DNA of 64,000 nt from Metellina segmentata. Lineage: Eukaryota; Arthropoda; Arachnida; Araneae; Tetragnathidae. Shown here in pieces: positions 22,095-33,410 of this stretch. Made by a program: the position numbers and the translations under genes. A model generated the notes under the pieces. That model searched no databases. It saw only the letters and a list, made by a program, of their open reading frames with translations, and had not been told where the DNA came from. The stretch is taken from contig OX375876.1 in assembly GCA_947359465.1 (NCBI GenBank), forward strand, positions 65,354,998 to 65,418,997, read 5' to 3'. Numbering within the stretch: position 1 is the stretch's first letter; each line of letters opens with the position of its first letter.

Positions 22095-23015
22095 CAGGTA
22101 ATCTTCGTATAGCACGGTTAATTGGTACCGTGTTATAAGGAAACTGTGCTATACGAAACATGGGGGGGGGTCATACAATTTTGTATTTTTGGTACCGTGT
22201 GTTATAGAAACCGTGCTATAGGATACTTCGAGTTGTAGAGAAACCGTGTTAAGCGAAACTTAGAAATTATATTAAGGTTTAGATTGCGTTCCGTGTAATA
22301 AGGGAACTAAAACCGTGTTGTACGGAGTACTAATTCCACAGAATAAGTTAGCATATTTATTTGTATTTAAAATAAAGTTAGATAAGGGATCATTAAATAA
22401 TCTAAGTAAATTCATATGTTTAAAAAACATTTTAACTATGTATTAAACCGTATGGACGTGTATAGGGCACACATAAAACAGACAGACAGATGAACAGATA
22501 GACCAGACATATAGGCAGGCCAGACAAGACAGACAAGACAGGCAGAACAGACAGAATACACAGAACATACATACAGACAGAACAGAACAGAACGGATAGA
22601 ACAATACAAAACAAGACAGACAGACTGGACAGACAGACTGAATAGACAGACTGAATAGACAGACTGTTCAGACAGACAGAACAGACAGACTGGACAGACT
22701 GAACAAACAGACAGAATGGACAGACAGACTGAACTTATAGGACAGACAAGACATACAGTACAGACAGAACAGACAAACTGAAAAGACAGACTGGACAGAC
22801 TGAACAAACAGACAGAATGGACAGACAGACTGAACTTTCAGGACAGACTGAACAGACAGACAGGTGAAAAACATCTAACGGGTCTCTATTTAACCGTCCA
22901 ATTGACCAACAGTAGGTAAAAATTAAACCGTGTTATACGAGGGTCGTCGCAATTTTAGTACCTTGTTGTAGGGAATCCATGTTATAAGAGTACCGTGTTA
23001 TAAGAGGGTCATCTG
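22095..23015. mobile_element. pogo/Tigger-like non-autonomous element carrying a minisatellite
   Basis: The left end CAGGTAATCTTCGTATAGCA (then CGGT) and the complement of the right end, CAGATGACCCTCTTATAACA (then CGGT), are inverted repeats. TA is duplicated outside (22093-22094, 23016-23017). Ends of the form CAG..GACCCTC.TATAACACGGT recall pogo/Tigger elements. CCGTGTTATA motifs recur near both ends. No transposase is present; the centre is a degenerate ACAGACAGACTG minisatellite. Confidence 0.75.
22470..22866. repeat. Degenerate CAGACAGA-type minisatellite
   Basis: About 400 bases of ACAGACAG, GAACAGACAG and GGACAGACTGAA words. Larger units recur: CAGACAGAATGGACAGACAG appears twice, about 100 bp apart. 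The Cys/Ser/Val-rich minus-strand frames are translation artefacts of this repeat. Confidence 0.9.
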
Positions 23016-23203
23016 TAAATTATGTCGCGGCCTCAAATGTCCTCACGTTGGCGTGGTGTGGAAGTTTGGAGAGTTGGGTGCCTGGTGTTGACTCGTCATC
23101 TGACCGTGGTTCAAAATTACGAGGACAACAGTCCTCGGGTTTTTCCTTTTGGTGATTGATCCCGGACCGTTGTCAATAACTGCCGCCAATTAAAATACCT
23201 AAC

Positions 23204-24480
23204 TAAAGCTTCTACGCAAATCGTTCTATTTATACAGTAACAGGTGGAAATTCAAGCGGATGTCTAAAAACAGTCAAAAATCGTTTACATTAATTACATC
23301 TTGTTACATGAGTATGGTGTATTATGAGTCTGCGATTTCACGATGACTTCTACAAGCCAGTGATGCCAAGAAGTGATACGTTAAAGGAACAAACAAAAAA
23401 AGCAGAAAGAATAGAAATTGAATCACAAATTTTTTAAACAGATTTCTTAAAATTGTGCTAATATCCGGAAACAAGATATTATCCAGTCTTTTCCTCATCA
23501 AGTCAAATAAAGCAATTCTTGGAATCAGCCAGGTGAAAACGATTCAATTCAAAAACTCATTTTACGTGGGGATCTAAAAAATGATTAATCTGGGTAATAT
23601 TAATTTAGTATATACTATATTTATTAGTATCTTTGATTAAAATAGAAAACCGGGAGATTCAAAAAATAAAATCAAACTGGAATAGGAAACCGAGAGATTC
23701 AAAAAATAATTTCAGAGGGGAACCCAATATGAGACCACTCAGAAATTATTTTGTGAATTTGTACCTGGGTTAAAGATGGAAATTAAGCAGCCAGTAGAAA
23801 TATGTTAAACTAAATAAGAAAAGGGCATTGTAAGGTTAGTTTTCCAGTTGATATTTGGTGGTAAATAGGTTACATCTTTTAACAATGATGGATGAATAAC
23901 TACGAGCAAGGTAATCTAGTGTATTCACCCTTTTCTTGAAGGAGGTTATAGTAACGTCTCTGGGAAAATCCCCATTCAAACCTTTTCGCATTTTTACGTT
24001 CAGTTGGTATTTTAAATATCATCTAATTTTTTTCCGAATTCGATGTGACTCATAAATATATTTTATCAAATTTTTTTATAATTCAAAACTTTAAATTTCA
24101 CTCGAAATTTTATGTAGAGATTAATTAAATTCTGTTTCATTATTTATGCCGAACGTTAACGTAAAGAAATGTTAGATAATAGATAGTATCAAGTTATCAT
24201 TTAATAAAATGCATTTAATAAACTATATCATTTAATAAAATGCAATCCTAATTTCGATTAATAAGCTGAAAATTGTTCTATGACTTTCATAACAAATTCC
24301 TAAACTTTGAATCGACATTTAACGGCAGATACGAGATTCATTTTCACTTCTCTACCAAAATATACATCTCTTGTGATAACTGTCAAATTTATAAATCAAA
24401 CGTTTTTATAAAATTATCATATAAAATTGATCAATTTCATATTTTAATGGAGAATAAATCGTCACACTTTAATGGAGACC
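23204..24480. other. No recognised gene
   Basis: AT-rich. A 41-bp direct repeat containing GAGATTCAAAAAATAA occurs near 23652 and 23693, and ATCATTTAATAAAATGCA occurs twice at about 24196-24245. Confidence 0.5.
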
Positions 24481-24491
24481 AAATCATCTTC

Positions 24492-24831
24492 TTCGCCGAC
24501 CAACCGGTATAGTGGTTAAGGTGTTAGCCTCTAGATCGGAAGGTTCCTGGTTCGAATCCGGGTCCGGGCATGGATGTTTGTAAACGTATGGTGTAGAGGC
24601 GGCTGGTGCACCTTAAATCTGTCGTGGCCGAAAGTCCTCACGTTGGGTTGGTGTGTAAGTTTGGAGAGTGGGGTGCCAGCTCAGGTGTTGCTTCGTCATC
24701 TGACCGTGGTCCAAAATTACGAGGTGTTGTCCTCGGATCTTTCCCAAAGGGACTGATCCCGGACCGTCGTCAATAGCCCGTTGTGTTGCTCTAGTACGAC
24801 GTTAACTAAAAATTACCAAATTATTATTACC
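24492..24831 (+). mobile_element. Full-length SINE, head type A (reference copy)
   Basis: The head GCCGACCAACCGGTATAGTG has an A-box-like TATAGTGGTTAAGG and a B box GGTTCGAATCC. The body follows (CTCACGTTGGGTTGGTGTGT, AGAGTGGGGTGCCAGCTCAG), then the GATCCCGGACCGTCGTCAAT tail region, GACGTTAACT and a short ATTACCAAATTATTATTACC tail. AAATCATCTTC at 24481-24491 and 24832-24842 is a perfect 11-bp target duplication. Internal Pol III promoter boxes identify it as a tRNA-derived SINE. Confidence 0.92.
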
Positions 24832-24842
24832 AAATCATCTTC

Positions 24843-25317
24843 ATTCCCGAATCTCAATATTTGAAGGAAAGAAAGAAGTAAATTGATTTGAAAGAATACT
24901 ACTTAAATCTATCTGGGTGTAATCATAATCACTTTCCCTTCTCGATGATACTCATCCATTTAAATACATTTCCACAGGCCTTAGAAAGCCCTGTCGAATT
25001 TTTCATTTCAAAGGGCCCTTAAAAAGTCTTAACATTCATTGAAAGTCCTTAAAAATTTATCTAAAAACTTTATTTTTACAAAAATACGACAGTCTGCATT
25101 GAAAACGAAGGTCAATGTTACACAATCAAGGTCGTGTCATCAAAAATAGCTGGGATAACATTGATCGGTTTGCTAAAAATTGATGTTTTTAAAACTGGAT
25201 CAGTCAGACCCAAACAAAACGTACATGATTGCATCTTCGCATGTGCATCACTTATAACCTATTACAATCTATGTGAAATGTAGCCTTATAAAATTAAAAA
25301 CAGCCTTGAAAAGACCT
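24843..25317. other. No recognised feature
   Basis: AT-rich flank between the full-length SINE and the Harbinger-like foldback. A segment near 25005-25070 (CCTTAAAAAGTC...) resembles one near 50579-50660, suggesting an old dispersed repeat. Confidence 0.35.
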
Positions 25318-25320
25318 TAA

Positions 25321-25824
25321 GGCCCTGATCACATGAGACGTTTTCTAACTCGCGTTTACGAGGTCAGCTTTCCAGAAGCATCAAATTGTGTTTTTTTTTA
25401 TTCCTCGAATTCAAGTTTCTATATTTTCGATCGTTGAAGACAGAATGAAAATTTCAACGGATTTGAAACCTGCGGAAAATATTACTCGAGATAGATACTT
25501 TAAATGTGATTTTCTTTAAATAAATAATTAAATTTTTACAAAAAATTAAATAATTAAATGGTAAATAGTTAAATATTCAATTAGTAAATAATTAAATAAT
25601 CAAATGGTAAATAATTAAATAATAAATCTGTTTTTGGTATCGATCTGGAGTAAAATTTGTCGCTGATATGAAATCCGTTGAAATTTTCACTCGTATCTTC
25701 AACGATCGTAAAGATAAAAATTTGAATTAGAGGAATAAAAAAAATATAATTTAATGCTTACGGAAACCTGACCTCGAAAACGCGCGTTCGGTAACGCCGC
25801 CTCATGTCTCATGTGAATAGGGCC
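25321..25824. mobile_element. Harbinger-like foldback MITE with TAA duplication
   Basis: The ends GGCCCTGATCACATGAGAC and the complement GGCCCTATTCACATGAGAC are inverted repeats flanked by TAA on both sides (25318-25320, 25825-25827). The inverted similarity continues inward through GAGGTCAG, the AAATTTCAACGGATTTGAAA block and GATCGTTGAAG. The 504-bp element is thus a long hairpin around an AT-rich core of AATTAAAT repeats (25515-25625). No coding capacity. Confidence 0.8.
25515..25625. repeat. AT-rich short tandem repeat in the foldback core
   Basis: Irregular repeats of TAAATAATTAAATGGTAAATAG/TTAAAT words fill the loop of the Harbinger-like foldback. Confidence 0.7.
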
Positions 25825-25827
25825 TAA

Positions 25828-26663
25828 TTTCTCTTTAGCTTGAAGATTGGAAAGTCTGTACAAAGACGTAACTGAAAACAGAAATTTAAAAGAGCAAATG
25901 CAGTGTTTATAAAATGCAAGTGAAGTCTAATTAACTGAAATATGAAATTCACTTCATGTTTTCGACGTCACATAAAAAGCCTTCCAAATTACGTATGTGA
26001 TGCTGTAAACAAAATGGATTGGGAAACACTCTTTCGCTATGTATCAGCTAATAGCTCACATTAACCAGGAAATCGAACATGAATTCATTTCATCCTCGAC
26101 ACGATTGATGATTCATGCACAGGTTTCTCAACAAGCAACAGGTGTCCGAGTGCTGACTCCGTACTTTGTTGTCGGAATTTTCCATAATCAGTATGCCGAC
26201 GGCCTTTAGAAAACGTTCTAGCCATGATGATAAATGGGTAACGTCCTGATGATGATGACACTCGTTAAAATCAGCATGTAGTGGCGATTAGAGATAAATA
26301 ATCACCTTAATGCGGGTATTTTTTTTTAATTTGAAGACTCTGCTATTCACTGTGGTACCTGAAGACGAGTTTTAATTAATTACATCAATCAGTCGCTCAT
26401 TAGCGATAATTTAGATAATAATGATCCAGCGCCATTCTTTCGAACGATTACTTTTCAAGCGTTTGAGTTATTTTATGATTGCTGAATTGCAGGTTTATTT
26501 TCCTACAAAGATTTTACTTCCATTTTGGGAAATTAGTCCAATCAAATCTGGAATTTTTTTTAAAGATTTATGTTTGCTAGAAGTTCTTTTGTGCTTTTTA
26601 CAATTTAATCGTACTAACAGAATGGGGATAGGATGTGTAAAATCCAACCCTTCCATTTATAAA
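25828..26663. other. No recognised gene
   Basis: One 106-codon frame at 26421-26741 starts here, but its 3' half runs into the dispersed LINE-like repeat and the peptide is unrecognised. No splice context found. Confidence 0.4.
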
Positions 26664-27756
26664 ACTAGCCACTGCGTGGCCAGCTCGGCGTTGCCCGTGA
26701 CAGTTCTTTTCGTGGGGTCAAGTGTGACCACTGCTCGCTAACCCCCGGTGATTCCAACGAATGAGAATTCGTAGCAATCATCCGGATCGTAGCAATCACA
26801 ATTCCCATTCGAGTTCGCTTCGCAAACCAAATAGGAATTCATGGCCTATTGGATAACAGCCATCATGGCGTTGCCCGTGGTGTTGGTTTGCTTTTCAATC
26901 CAAATTATGAATATCATGAACTATGGTTTGCTTCGCAAATTGGATAACAGCCATAACGCAGTTGCCCGTGGTGTTGGTTTGCTTCGCAAACCAAATAGGA
27001 ATTCGACGTGACGTCACAATCACTTGCGAAAATATATATATTTAAATGAAAAATTATTTATTAAAAGAAAATCACAAACGTATTAGGTCTCGATCTGGCG
27101 TCAAATTTTCCGCAGATTTCAGATTCGTTGAAATTTTCAATCTATCTTTAACGATCCCGATTATACAAAAAAGAACTAAATAATGCCAGCCAAAAAATGT
27201 TTTTTATGCATTCTTTCGCTGAAATCGTAAGAGTGCAGGAAATGTAATCTGTTTATTTTTGGAAAACGAATGTTGGCGTGACGTCACATTCTCTTGCAAA
27301 AATATAAATTATATTCAATTTAAAATTTTTTATTTATTTATAGAAAAACATATTTTTAGGAAACGATCTAATGTGAAATCTTCAGCTGATTTCAAATCCG
27401 TTGAAATGTTTACTCTATCTTTAACGATCTAGGAGATAGCAAAAAGAACACCCCAGTTAAAAGTTTATTTGTTTTTTATCGTCTGCTGGAAAATCTCATT
27501 CCTCCACGCAAAATGAAAACGGAAACGAAAAAAGAAAATTTAGAATCTGATCTTCTATGCTGTTGCATTTAATAATTACTAAATTTTATTAAATTCATTT
27601 TAAAATGTTCTAGACTGAATTTTAAATTCGCCAAGCCTAAAAATTGCAAAACTTTTGGACTACATGTGTGCCAAATCCCAAAACTGCAAGTGCCATAGAT
27701 CCGTCAGGACTTTGCGGGCAGAAAAAAAAAACATTTCCTTTTATAATATTAGAGAA
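26664..27756 (+). mobile_element. Dispersed repeat with LINE-like 3' end, copy 2 (longer)
   Basis: GTTGCCCGTG(G/A) occurs at about 26693, 26876 and 26961 within a TTGGTTTGCTTCGCAAACCA palindromic context, then AT-rich internal blocks and the 3' segment AAGTGCCATAGATCCGTCAGG...TTATAATATTAGAGA shared with 8936-9358. Internal pieces around 27095-27165 and 27380-27425 (GATTTCAAATCCGTTGAAAT-like) also resemble the Harbinger-like foldback at 25321, so the two families share sequence. No coding part. Confidence 0.5.
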
Positions 27757-27795
27757 GATAAATAACGAACAACTAATTTTCAGTTACTTGTTTTC

Positions 27796-27981
27796 GCTGG
27801 CGTGGTGTGGAAGTTTGAAGAGTGGAGTGCCAGCTCAGATGTTGCCTCATCATCTAACCGTGGCTCAAAATTACGTGGTGTTGTCCTCTGATCTTTCCCT
27901 TCGGGGATTGTTCCCGAATCGTTGTCAATTGCCCGTTATGTTGCTCCAGTTCGACGTTAATTAAAAATACCATACCATACC
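27796..27981 (+). mobile_element. 5'-truncated SINE
   Basis: It begins within the body (CGCTGGCGTGGTGTGGAAGT) and runs to the GACGTTAATTAAAAATACCA tail with a CATACCATACC ending. The tRNA-like head is missing. Confidence 0.8.
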
Positions 27982-28060
27982 AGTTCATTGTTTTAAAAAT
28001 GAAGTTCGTCAGTCGTTTCAGACGATAACTATTCTGAAGTTGATGTGGTATGTTGGGGAT

Positions 28061-28357
28061 TTAAATATATTCTACAATTGTTTCAATACAGAGATGGAAT
28101 TGTATGCCTAGACTTTTGCACTGATAACCCTCCATTTCTTTACTTAATTCAAACACAACCTCTCCTATAACAAGTGGTTCGCAAACTTTATTATGGGTCT
28201 CAAATACTCTTCTTCGATCAGTCTCATCGTTATATGACCAACGGAGCTGTTCATGAGTCGTAGTCATGGAAATAAGGGAGGTTGAGAGACAGGCACAATA
28301 TGTATCCAACTTTAAAAGAAACATGCCCAGTCTTAAGTTTCCTGATATTATTTCTTT
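28061..28357. other. No recognised feature
   Basis: An 87-codon minus-strand frame spans most of this stretch. It has no recognisable domain, no upstream promoter cue and no splice signals, so it is not called as a gene. Confidence 0.35.
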
Positions 28358-28580
28358 CTAATGCCTTGACAATTGAACATTATGGCACAACAAGGGAGGA
28401 TTTGTGAACCATTCTGTGTTGTCCTGGTGTACCAGTGGGTTCACATTGCACCTCATATACCACACTTTCTAGGTGCAATCTGTCTATGAAGGCCATATAT
28501 TCATTCCAGATGGGCAAACATTAATACTTTACACCCTAGATTCGAATCGGGAACCATTCAGTCCAGAGAACTAGACTGAC
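28358..28580 (-). mobile_element. SINE of the CCATAAAA-tailed family, diverged
   Basis: On the minus strand, a B-box-like GATTCGAATC lies near the right end, and the left end carries the complement of ATTGAACATTATGGCACAAC. The same arrangement is present at 38700-38950 with several shared blocks (ATTATGGCACAACAAGG, GATTTGTGAACCA). Confidence 0.55.
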
Positions 28581-29113
28581 TAGTCGGCATATTATTAATT
28601 CGACACTTACACACTATATGAAAGTTCTTTTTAAAAAAATGGAATAGCCTGTATCAGTGGTAGTAATGTATTAGGGGAGTGAACATGGGTCTCAAAATCC
28701 TTCCAGAAATGATTTAACAATTTAAAAGCAATGAAAGGATACATACTGAAGCAAATTATGGTAGGAAAAATCGAAGTTGCGTAAATCGCGCGTATGCGTA
28801 AAATAACGCCTCAATACCTTAGTAGTCTGAAACCAGTCCAGAAAATCGTAAAACCCAATATTCATTTAACATTACAGCATTTTGGGAACCGTGACAGAGA
28901 AGTCAGGGTCATATAATCTGGGATATCCTAGCCTATTCCGAATTTTTTATTTTCTGAATTCGTGTTTGATTTGATGAAAGCGCGTTCTTTTAGAGAGTCA
29001 AATGTCATTCAGAAGATTAATTATCAGCCCTTAATATTAATAAATTATTAATAATAAAGGGGGACTTACACGTGCACAGCTCATACCTCAGGGACGATTC
29101 TGCTTCTTGTGCC
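28581..29113. other. No recognised feature
   Basis: AT-rich, stop-dense on both strands. No repeat borders seen. Confidence 0.4.
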
Positions 29114-29185
29114 TTGACCCTCCTGGAAGGTGGTTGTCACGACGAGGTATCTCGTCATAAGCAAAACTGACCAAATTTAGGGATT
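29114..29185. mobile_element. TTAA-type MITE fragment, copy 3
   Basis: TTGACCCTCCTGG (a one-base variant of TTAACCCTCCTGG) leads into GGTGGTTGTCACGACGAGGT, ATCTCGTCAT and AGCAAAACTGACCA. The other end is not recognisable. Confidence 0.6.
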
Positions 29186-29901
29186 TATCAAAATTAAATG
29201 TTCATTATCATCATTTGTGTTTTATCTGTTCTATACGAATGAAAATGAGCCACTGAGATTGGTCAAGTGCCTAGTAGATGAAACATTCGTTTTATTAGAT
29301 GAAGTTAGATTAATCAAATATACAAGTACAAGTAGAAGTAATGATATTTTCCGGCTTTGTCTTGATAAACACCTCAAACCTGGTCTAAGCATCATAAAAA
29401 TTTGAATCACTTAAACAGATAAAGAGCGCATTTCTTTTATCGTTTTTTGCAACTACAGTTTTATGCAGATATAGATTTTATATGATACGAAATGAAAATT
29501 ATCATCAATAATCTTTGGTGGTGATTTAAAATTATGCCAACGCATGTTTTAAATGTCTGTTTTTTCATACACAAGTTTAATTGCTTACTTGTAGGATTTT
29601 TATTAATTTTTACCTCCTACTGTAGTACTATCAAAACCCTCAAAACTAAATTTTAAATCAAATATTCAATTCATAAGTATTTTTAACCTAAACATTTATT
29701 ATCATAAAAAATAACATTAAATGTACTATGACAAAATAAAACTATTTCTCATGCTCTCTTAAAATAGCACGCCGGCAAATTCACAAAGTTGCCAGTGTAA
29801 TTACTATCTAACTGTATATTGTTTATTAATTAATTATTTTATTGGTACAAACAATTCATTTTTAATGGATTCTAGGTAATAAAAGTATTCTTTTTCTGCA
29901 G
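29186..29901. other. AT-rich stretch before the candidate exon
   Basis: A 62-codon frame at 29217-29405 is unrecognised. A polypyrimidine run ending TTCTTTTTCTGCAG closes this stretch. Confidence 0.4.
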
Positions 29902-29969
29902 GTGAAAAGAAATAGACAAGATACAGAAAGTGATATTACAAACATCAGTCAACACACAAATTCCATTAG
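29902..29969 (+). CDS. Candidate internal exon, 68 bp (unverified)
   Basis: A good acceptor (TATTCTTTTTCTGCAG at 29886-29901) and a good donor (TTAG|GTAAGC at 29970) enclose 68 bp. Only one forward frame is open; the other two stop at once. The peptide (QDTESDITNISQHTNS in its middle) is polar and Ser/Thr-rich, like a linker. With a phase-0 entry it leaves two bases (phase 2). Surrounding DNA is AT-rich intron-like sequence. I do not recognise the protein; chance is possible for such a short stretch. Confidence 0.35.
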
Positions 29970-30945
29970 GTAAGCTCTTTTACACTCTTATCTACCACTG
30001 CTATTCTAATTTTATATATTATTACATTTCTATTTGTAAAACTGTATATTGATTAATCCCAAACCTTACAGATTTCCAACTGTTTCTTATTTTAAAGAAT
30101 TATATAACTTCGAATTTAATATTTCCGTTTCTTAGAATTTAATTCAGATTAATATTTGGTACATTTTCATTCATATAGTATTTTGGTAAGTATACGTTCA
30201 TTGAAAGTTTGTATAAGATACAAGTAATAATGATATAAAGCTGCTCTGTCAGAATTTATAATTTACATAATCTTTATTAACCGAACGACACATATTAATT
30301 GTATAAGCTTGCAGGGATAATAGTTCTAGAGTTTAAATCTTATGGAATAATAATCAAGTTTAGATATCTCGTCATAAGGAGGGGCATTAATTATAATCAA
30401 TATACTAATTACATCTATGCACTATAAGTTGCCTTGTTTCGCAAATTCAGAAAATCTCTGTAAAATTAGTCTTAATTTTATTTATTGAAGCTAGTCTCAT
30501 ATTTATTGAATTTCAAGCGTATGAATTTCTAAGGCGGGATCTAATTCTCCAAATATGAACAATAACTGTAAGAGTATGAAAGAAGAATTCAGATAATTTC
30601 AGCTGTTTATACTGAAGTTTTTTGTAGTATTCTGTCTTGAGTTTGGCGCAGCTCGGCGCCATAAAGAATTCAACCGTTTATAAAGGAAAATAATGTTTAC
30701 AATCTTTACAAAGATATAAGTATACTCTTCGTCGTTCTTTTAGAATGGTTAATAGTATAACCCCTAACTTTGTTTTCTCTTTTACACGGCAGTAAAAGAT
30801 ATCAGTGAATCTGTTAGACAAATTGAATTTGATTTGTAAAACAGTAATCTGGCGACGACATATCTTAGATTTGTCGAAAAAAGTTAAAATGGCGTAAACT
30901 ATTTGTAGGAATCGACACATTTTACAAACCAACAACGTGAATTAT
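29970..30945. other. AT-rich stretch without a recognised gene
   Basis: Intron-like composition. A short piece near 30362-30380 (GATATCTCGTCATAAGG) matches the core of the TTAA MITE family and may be a decayed copy. Confidence 0.45.
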
Positions 30946-31079
30946 TTAACCTCCAAGTGATTCAAGATATCTGGTCTGTTATGATACTACCAATTTTGTT
31001 AATACCGAGTTTTCTCGTCCATTCGGATCTGGTCAGTTTGTCTTAATGCCGAAATACCTTGTAGAGACAACCCCAGGTG
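30946..31079. mobile_element. TTAA-type MITE, copy 4
   Basis: TTAACCTCCAAGTGATTC at 30946 is the left end. The right end (GACAACCCCAGGTG) resembles the complement of CCTGGTGGTTGTC but lacks a clear TTAA. The core phrase TCTCGTCCATTCGGATCTGG and TCAGTTTGTCTTAATGCCGA tie it to the family. Confidence 0.6.
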
Positions 31080-33175
31080 CAGAATTATATTCTATGTTCT
31101 GCAACACAACTCCAAGTAATTGCAATTGTTCTGCAGGCATTTTGTCCGAATTTTGAAAACTGCAGTCAAATCAAAAACAGACGTAAAACACAATTATCGG
31201 CTAAATATGTATTACATATTTATAATAAAACATCAAAATTAATTAACTTACTTTATTTAAAACCAAGGCATACTTTTAGAATTTGCAATTCTGTCGATAA
31301 TTTCTGAAGTTAAATATGTTGTCAATGACAAACTAGAAAATGTGTTATTTATAAAGTGTTTGTGGTAATTTGGGCGGTGTAGAGAGGTTGTTCCGTAGCT
31401 AGAAAAGAAAAAAAAGGTGTGGCAAGGAGCGTTCTTTACACTGCAGAACATCGTAACTTATGATTTAAAAAAAAATTGGTCAAAATTTTGTTAAATTAAG
31501 AAAAAATTGTTCTGCAAAGACTTTGTTCTGCGACATACGTCGCAGTTTTAAGCACTTTCTGCTCCCGGGAAGACAGCCTGGTAAGGAAGGTTAAGACAGT
31601 AACTCTTTGGTTTGAAGATATTTTGTTTATCGAGATGTGTGTCTGTGATAGGAAATATAAAGAATTATGTAAGATTATGATTCTCAATTTATCCACACAC
31701 ACATACATACACACGCACTTTCTAAAATTTAGATTACCATCGGATATGAAACAAGCAATTTTTACTTGCAAATTTAAGTCAAGCATACAGGATTTTGGTT
31801 AGCCTGTACTCTGTAATGGTGCGAGTGTGTGTTGGTGTTAGTTAGTCCAAAAACAGATAACATTCCTAGTAAAATAGTGTCACAACCTTCAGTAACGTAA
31901 GTCAGACCCATAGGAGACTGGTTGGCAGATAGCGTTTACTGGCGCAATGTCCAAGCAGAAATAAACTGCTTCAGTGATCACTTGAAGCATCTGCCCTAAT
32001 ACCCAAACATGGAATTCTGAATTCCAATAGATACATTTTACTTCAGTGCAACGTAATTAGTTGAGTTAGGATTGAGATTCTAGTGATCGATATGTTTATT
32101 GCTTGTTATCTTAGAAGGGCTATCTTAGAAACACGATTTGGTCTCTTTACAACAGCAATCTTAGGTTACACAACCTTTGGGGAGTAAATGCATTCTGCAA
32201 ATTCTTATTAAGAGCCTAGAGGCTAGAATTTTTTAATAGATATGACAAATTGCACTAATTTCAAATTGACAAGTAAAGTATTCTTAAATATTTTTCATTT
32301 TTCCTATTGCTCTTCTGCAATTTTCTCTTTTTGAGTTGTACCACATTTCTGCTAGGTGCGATATAAGAACAAATGCATGCATTCCACCAAGTTAAAAATT
32401 TTTTTAAAGTTATGCCGTATGTCACTTTACTGTAAGGTACATTATATGAAAAAATGGTACATTCAACGAATCGTCTAACGTACATTTCAAATTTACTTTT
32501 TGAGGCTGTAAAATGTGTGATATATGAATGGATGTTGTCATTTAACCAACCATTTGTCGGACATGAGATACTGAGAAAATTGTTCAATTTAAGCAAGGAC
32601 ATTTACATATATTCGTCGCTTTACATTACATAAAGGAGAGGGATTTATATGAAACCTACCTAGTTATTAAGGTAACTGGGTAAATAAAACAACCTGTTGA
32701 ACATTTTACGGATTGATTGTTTAAATATCAACTAAATCTCCTATATACAACCCGAAAACTTCCATCATTTCCGAACAAAGCCAACCTCCCCCACTCAAAA
32801 CCCAACGGGGTGTAAAATCACCCCATCCCTCCCACAGCGATGCAAACGTTCGATATTAAAAGTGATTCCCCCGGCCACGTGTCCTATCGTCTGGAGAGCC
32901 CCCCTCTCTCGCTGCACGCTCAATCATGTTCGCAATCTGTCGCTAATCTTCAGTCGCGCTGTTGCCGTTTTATAAATCTGTTAATCTGATTCTCGCCTCT
33001 CCGGTGAGGTCAAGGGGGTTTAATATGTGGGGTGGCGGTGTCCCCCTGGATCGGCATCTCGGGACCTGTGCAGATTGGGGCTGTGCGCCCTTTGGTGGGG
33101 ATCGGTTTAATTCGCTCTCGCGTCTTTGATGTCGCCGCTTTTTGGAGGGCGGTGGCTGCAAGGGCTGTGTGGGGT
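31080..33175. other. No confirmed gene
   Basis: Mostly AT-rich with unrecognised short frames on both strands. From about 32860 GC content rises. The 83-codon minus-strand frame at 32970-33221 is proline- and arginine-rich and enters the inverted tandem repeat, so it is not called. Confidence 0.4.
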
Positions 33176-33295
33176 CAAGAGCTCTTAACTTTTCCCAGAA
33201 TGTCGGATTTCCAGAATCCACTGTCGTTGTCGGTAATTGATTATAAGTACGTTCGATTTTCGATGTTGCGTTAGTGCCTTAGGGTTGGCTACCTG

Positions 33296-33410
33296 TCATG
33301 GCTTCCAAGTGTCAACGCGGTGGCGTGATGTGGAAGAGAGTGGGTTATCAGCTCAGGTGTTAATTCGTTATCTGATTATGGTTCACAGTTACCAAATGTT
33401 GTCCTTCTAC
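33296..33410 (+). mobile_element. SINE body fragment
   Basis: TGGCGTGATGTGGAAGAGAG, TCAGCTCAGGTG and GATTATGGTTCACAGTTACC match the shared SINE body, with several deletions. Head and tail are absent. Confidence 0.6.

Larger units (their letters stand above)
21991..23203 (+). mobile_element. SINE, head type B, split by a later insertion
   Basis: The head (GGGCCACGGCAACCCGGTTT, B box GAGTTCGAATCC) lies at 21991-22092 and the body (GGAAGTTTGGAGAGTTGGGT, GATTGATCCCGGACCG) at 23018-23203. The two parts join exactly across the element 22095-23015 when the TA duplication is removed. The head differs from type A although the body is the same. Confidence 0.8.

Noticed and set aside
22432..22874. Cys/Ser/Val-rich open frames on the minus strand
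   Set aside because: They are translations of the CAGACAGA minisatellite, open in more than one frame, and have no non-repetitive part.
24495..24565. tRNA-like sequence with A and B boxes that could be called a tRNA gene
   Set aside because: It is the head of a SINE with a body, tail and 11-bp target duplication; the tRNA fold is incomplete.
32970..33221. Proline/arginine-rich 83-codon minus-strand frame
   Set aside because: It overlaps the inverted tandem repeat and is explained by GC-rich composition; no known domain.
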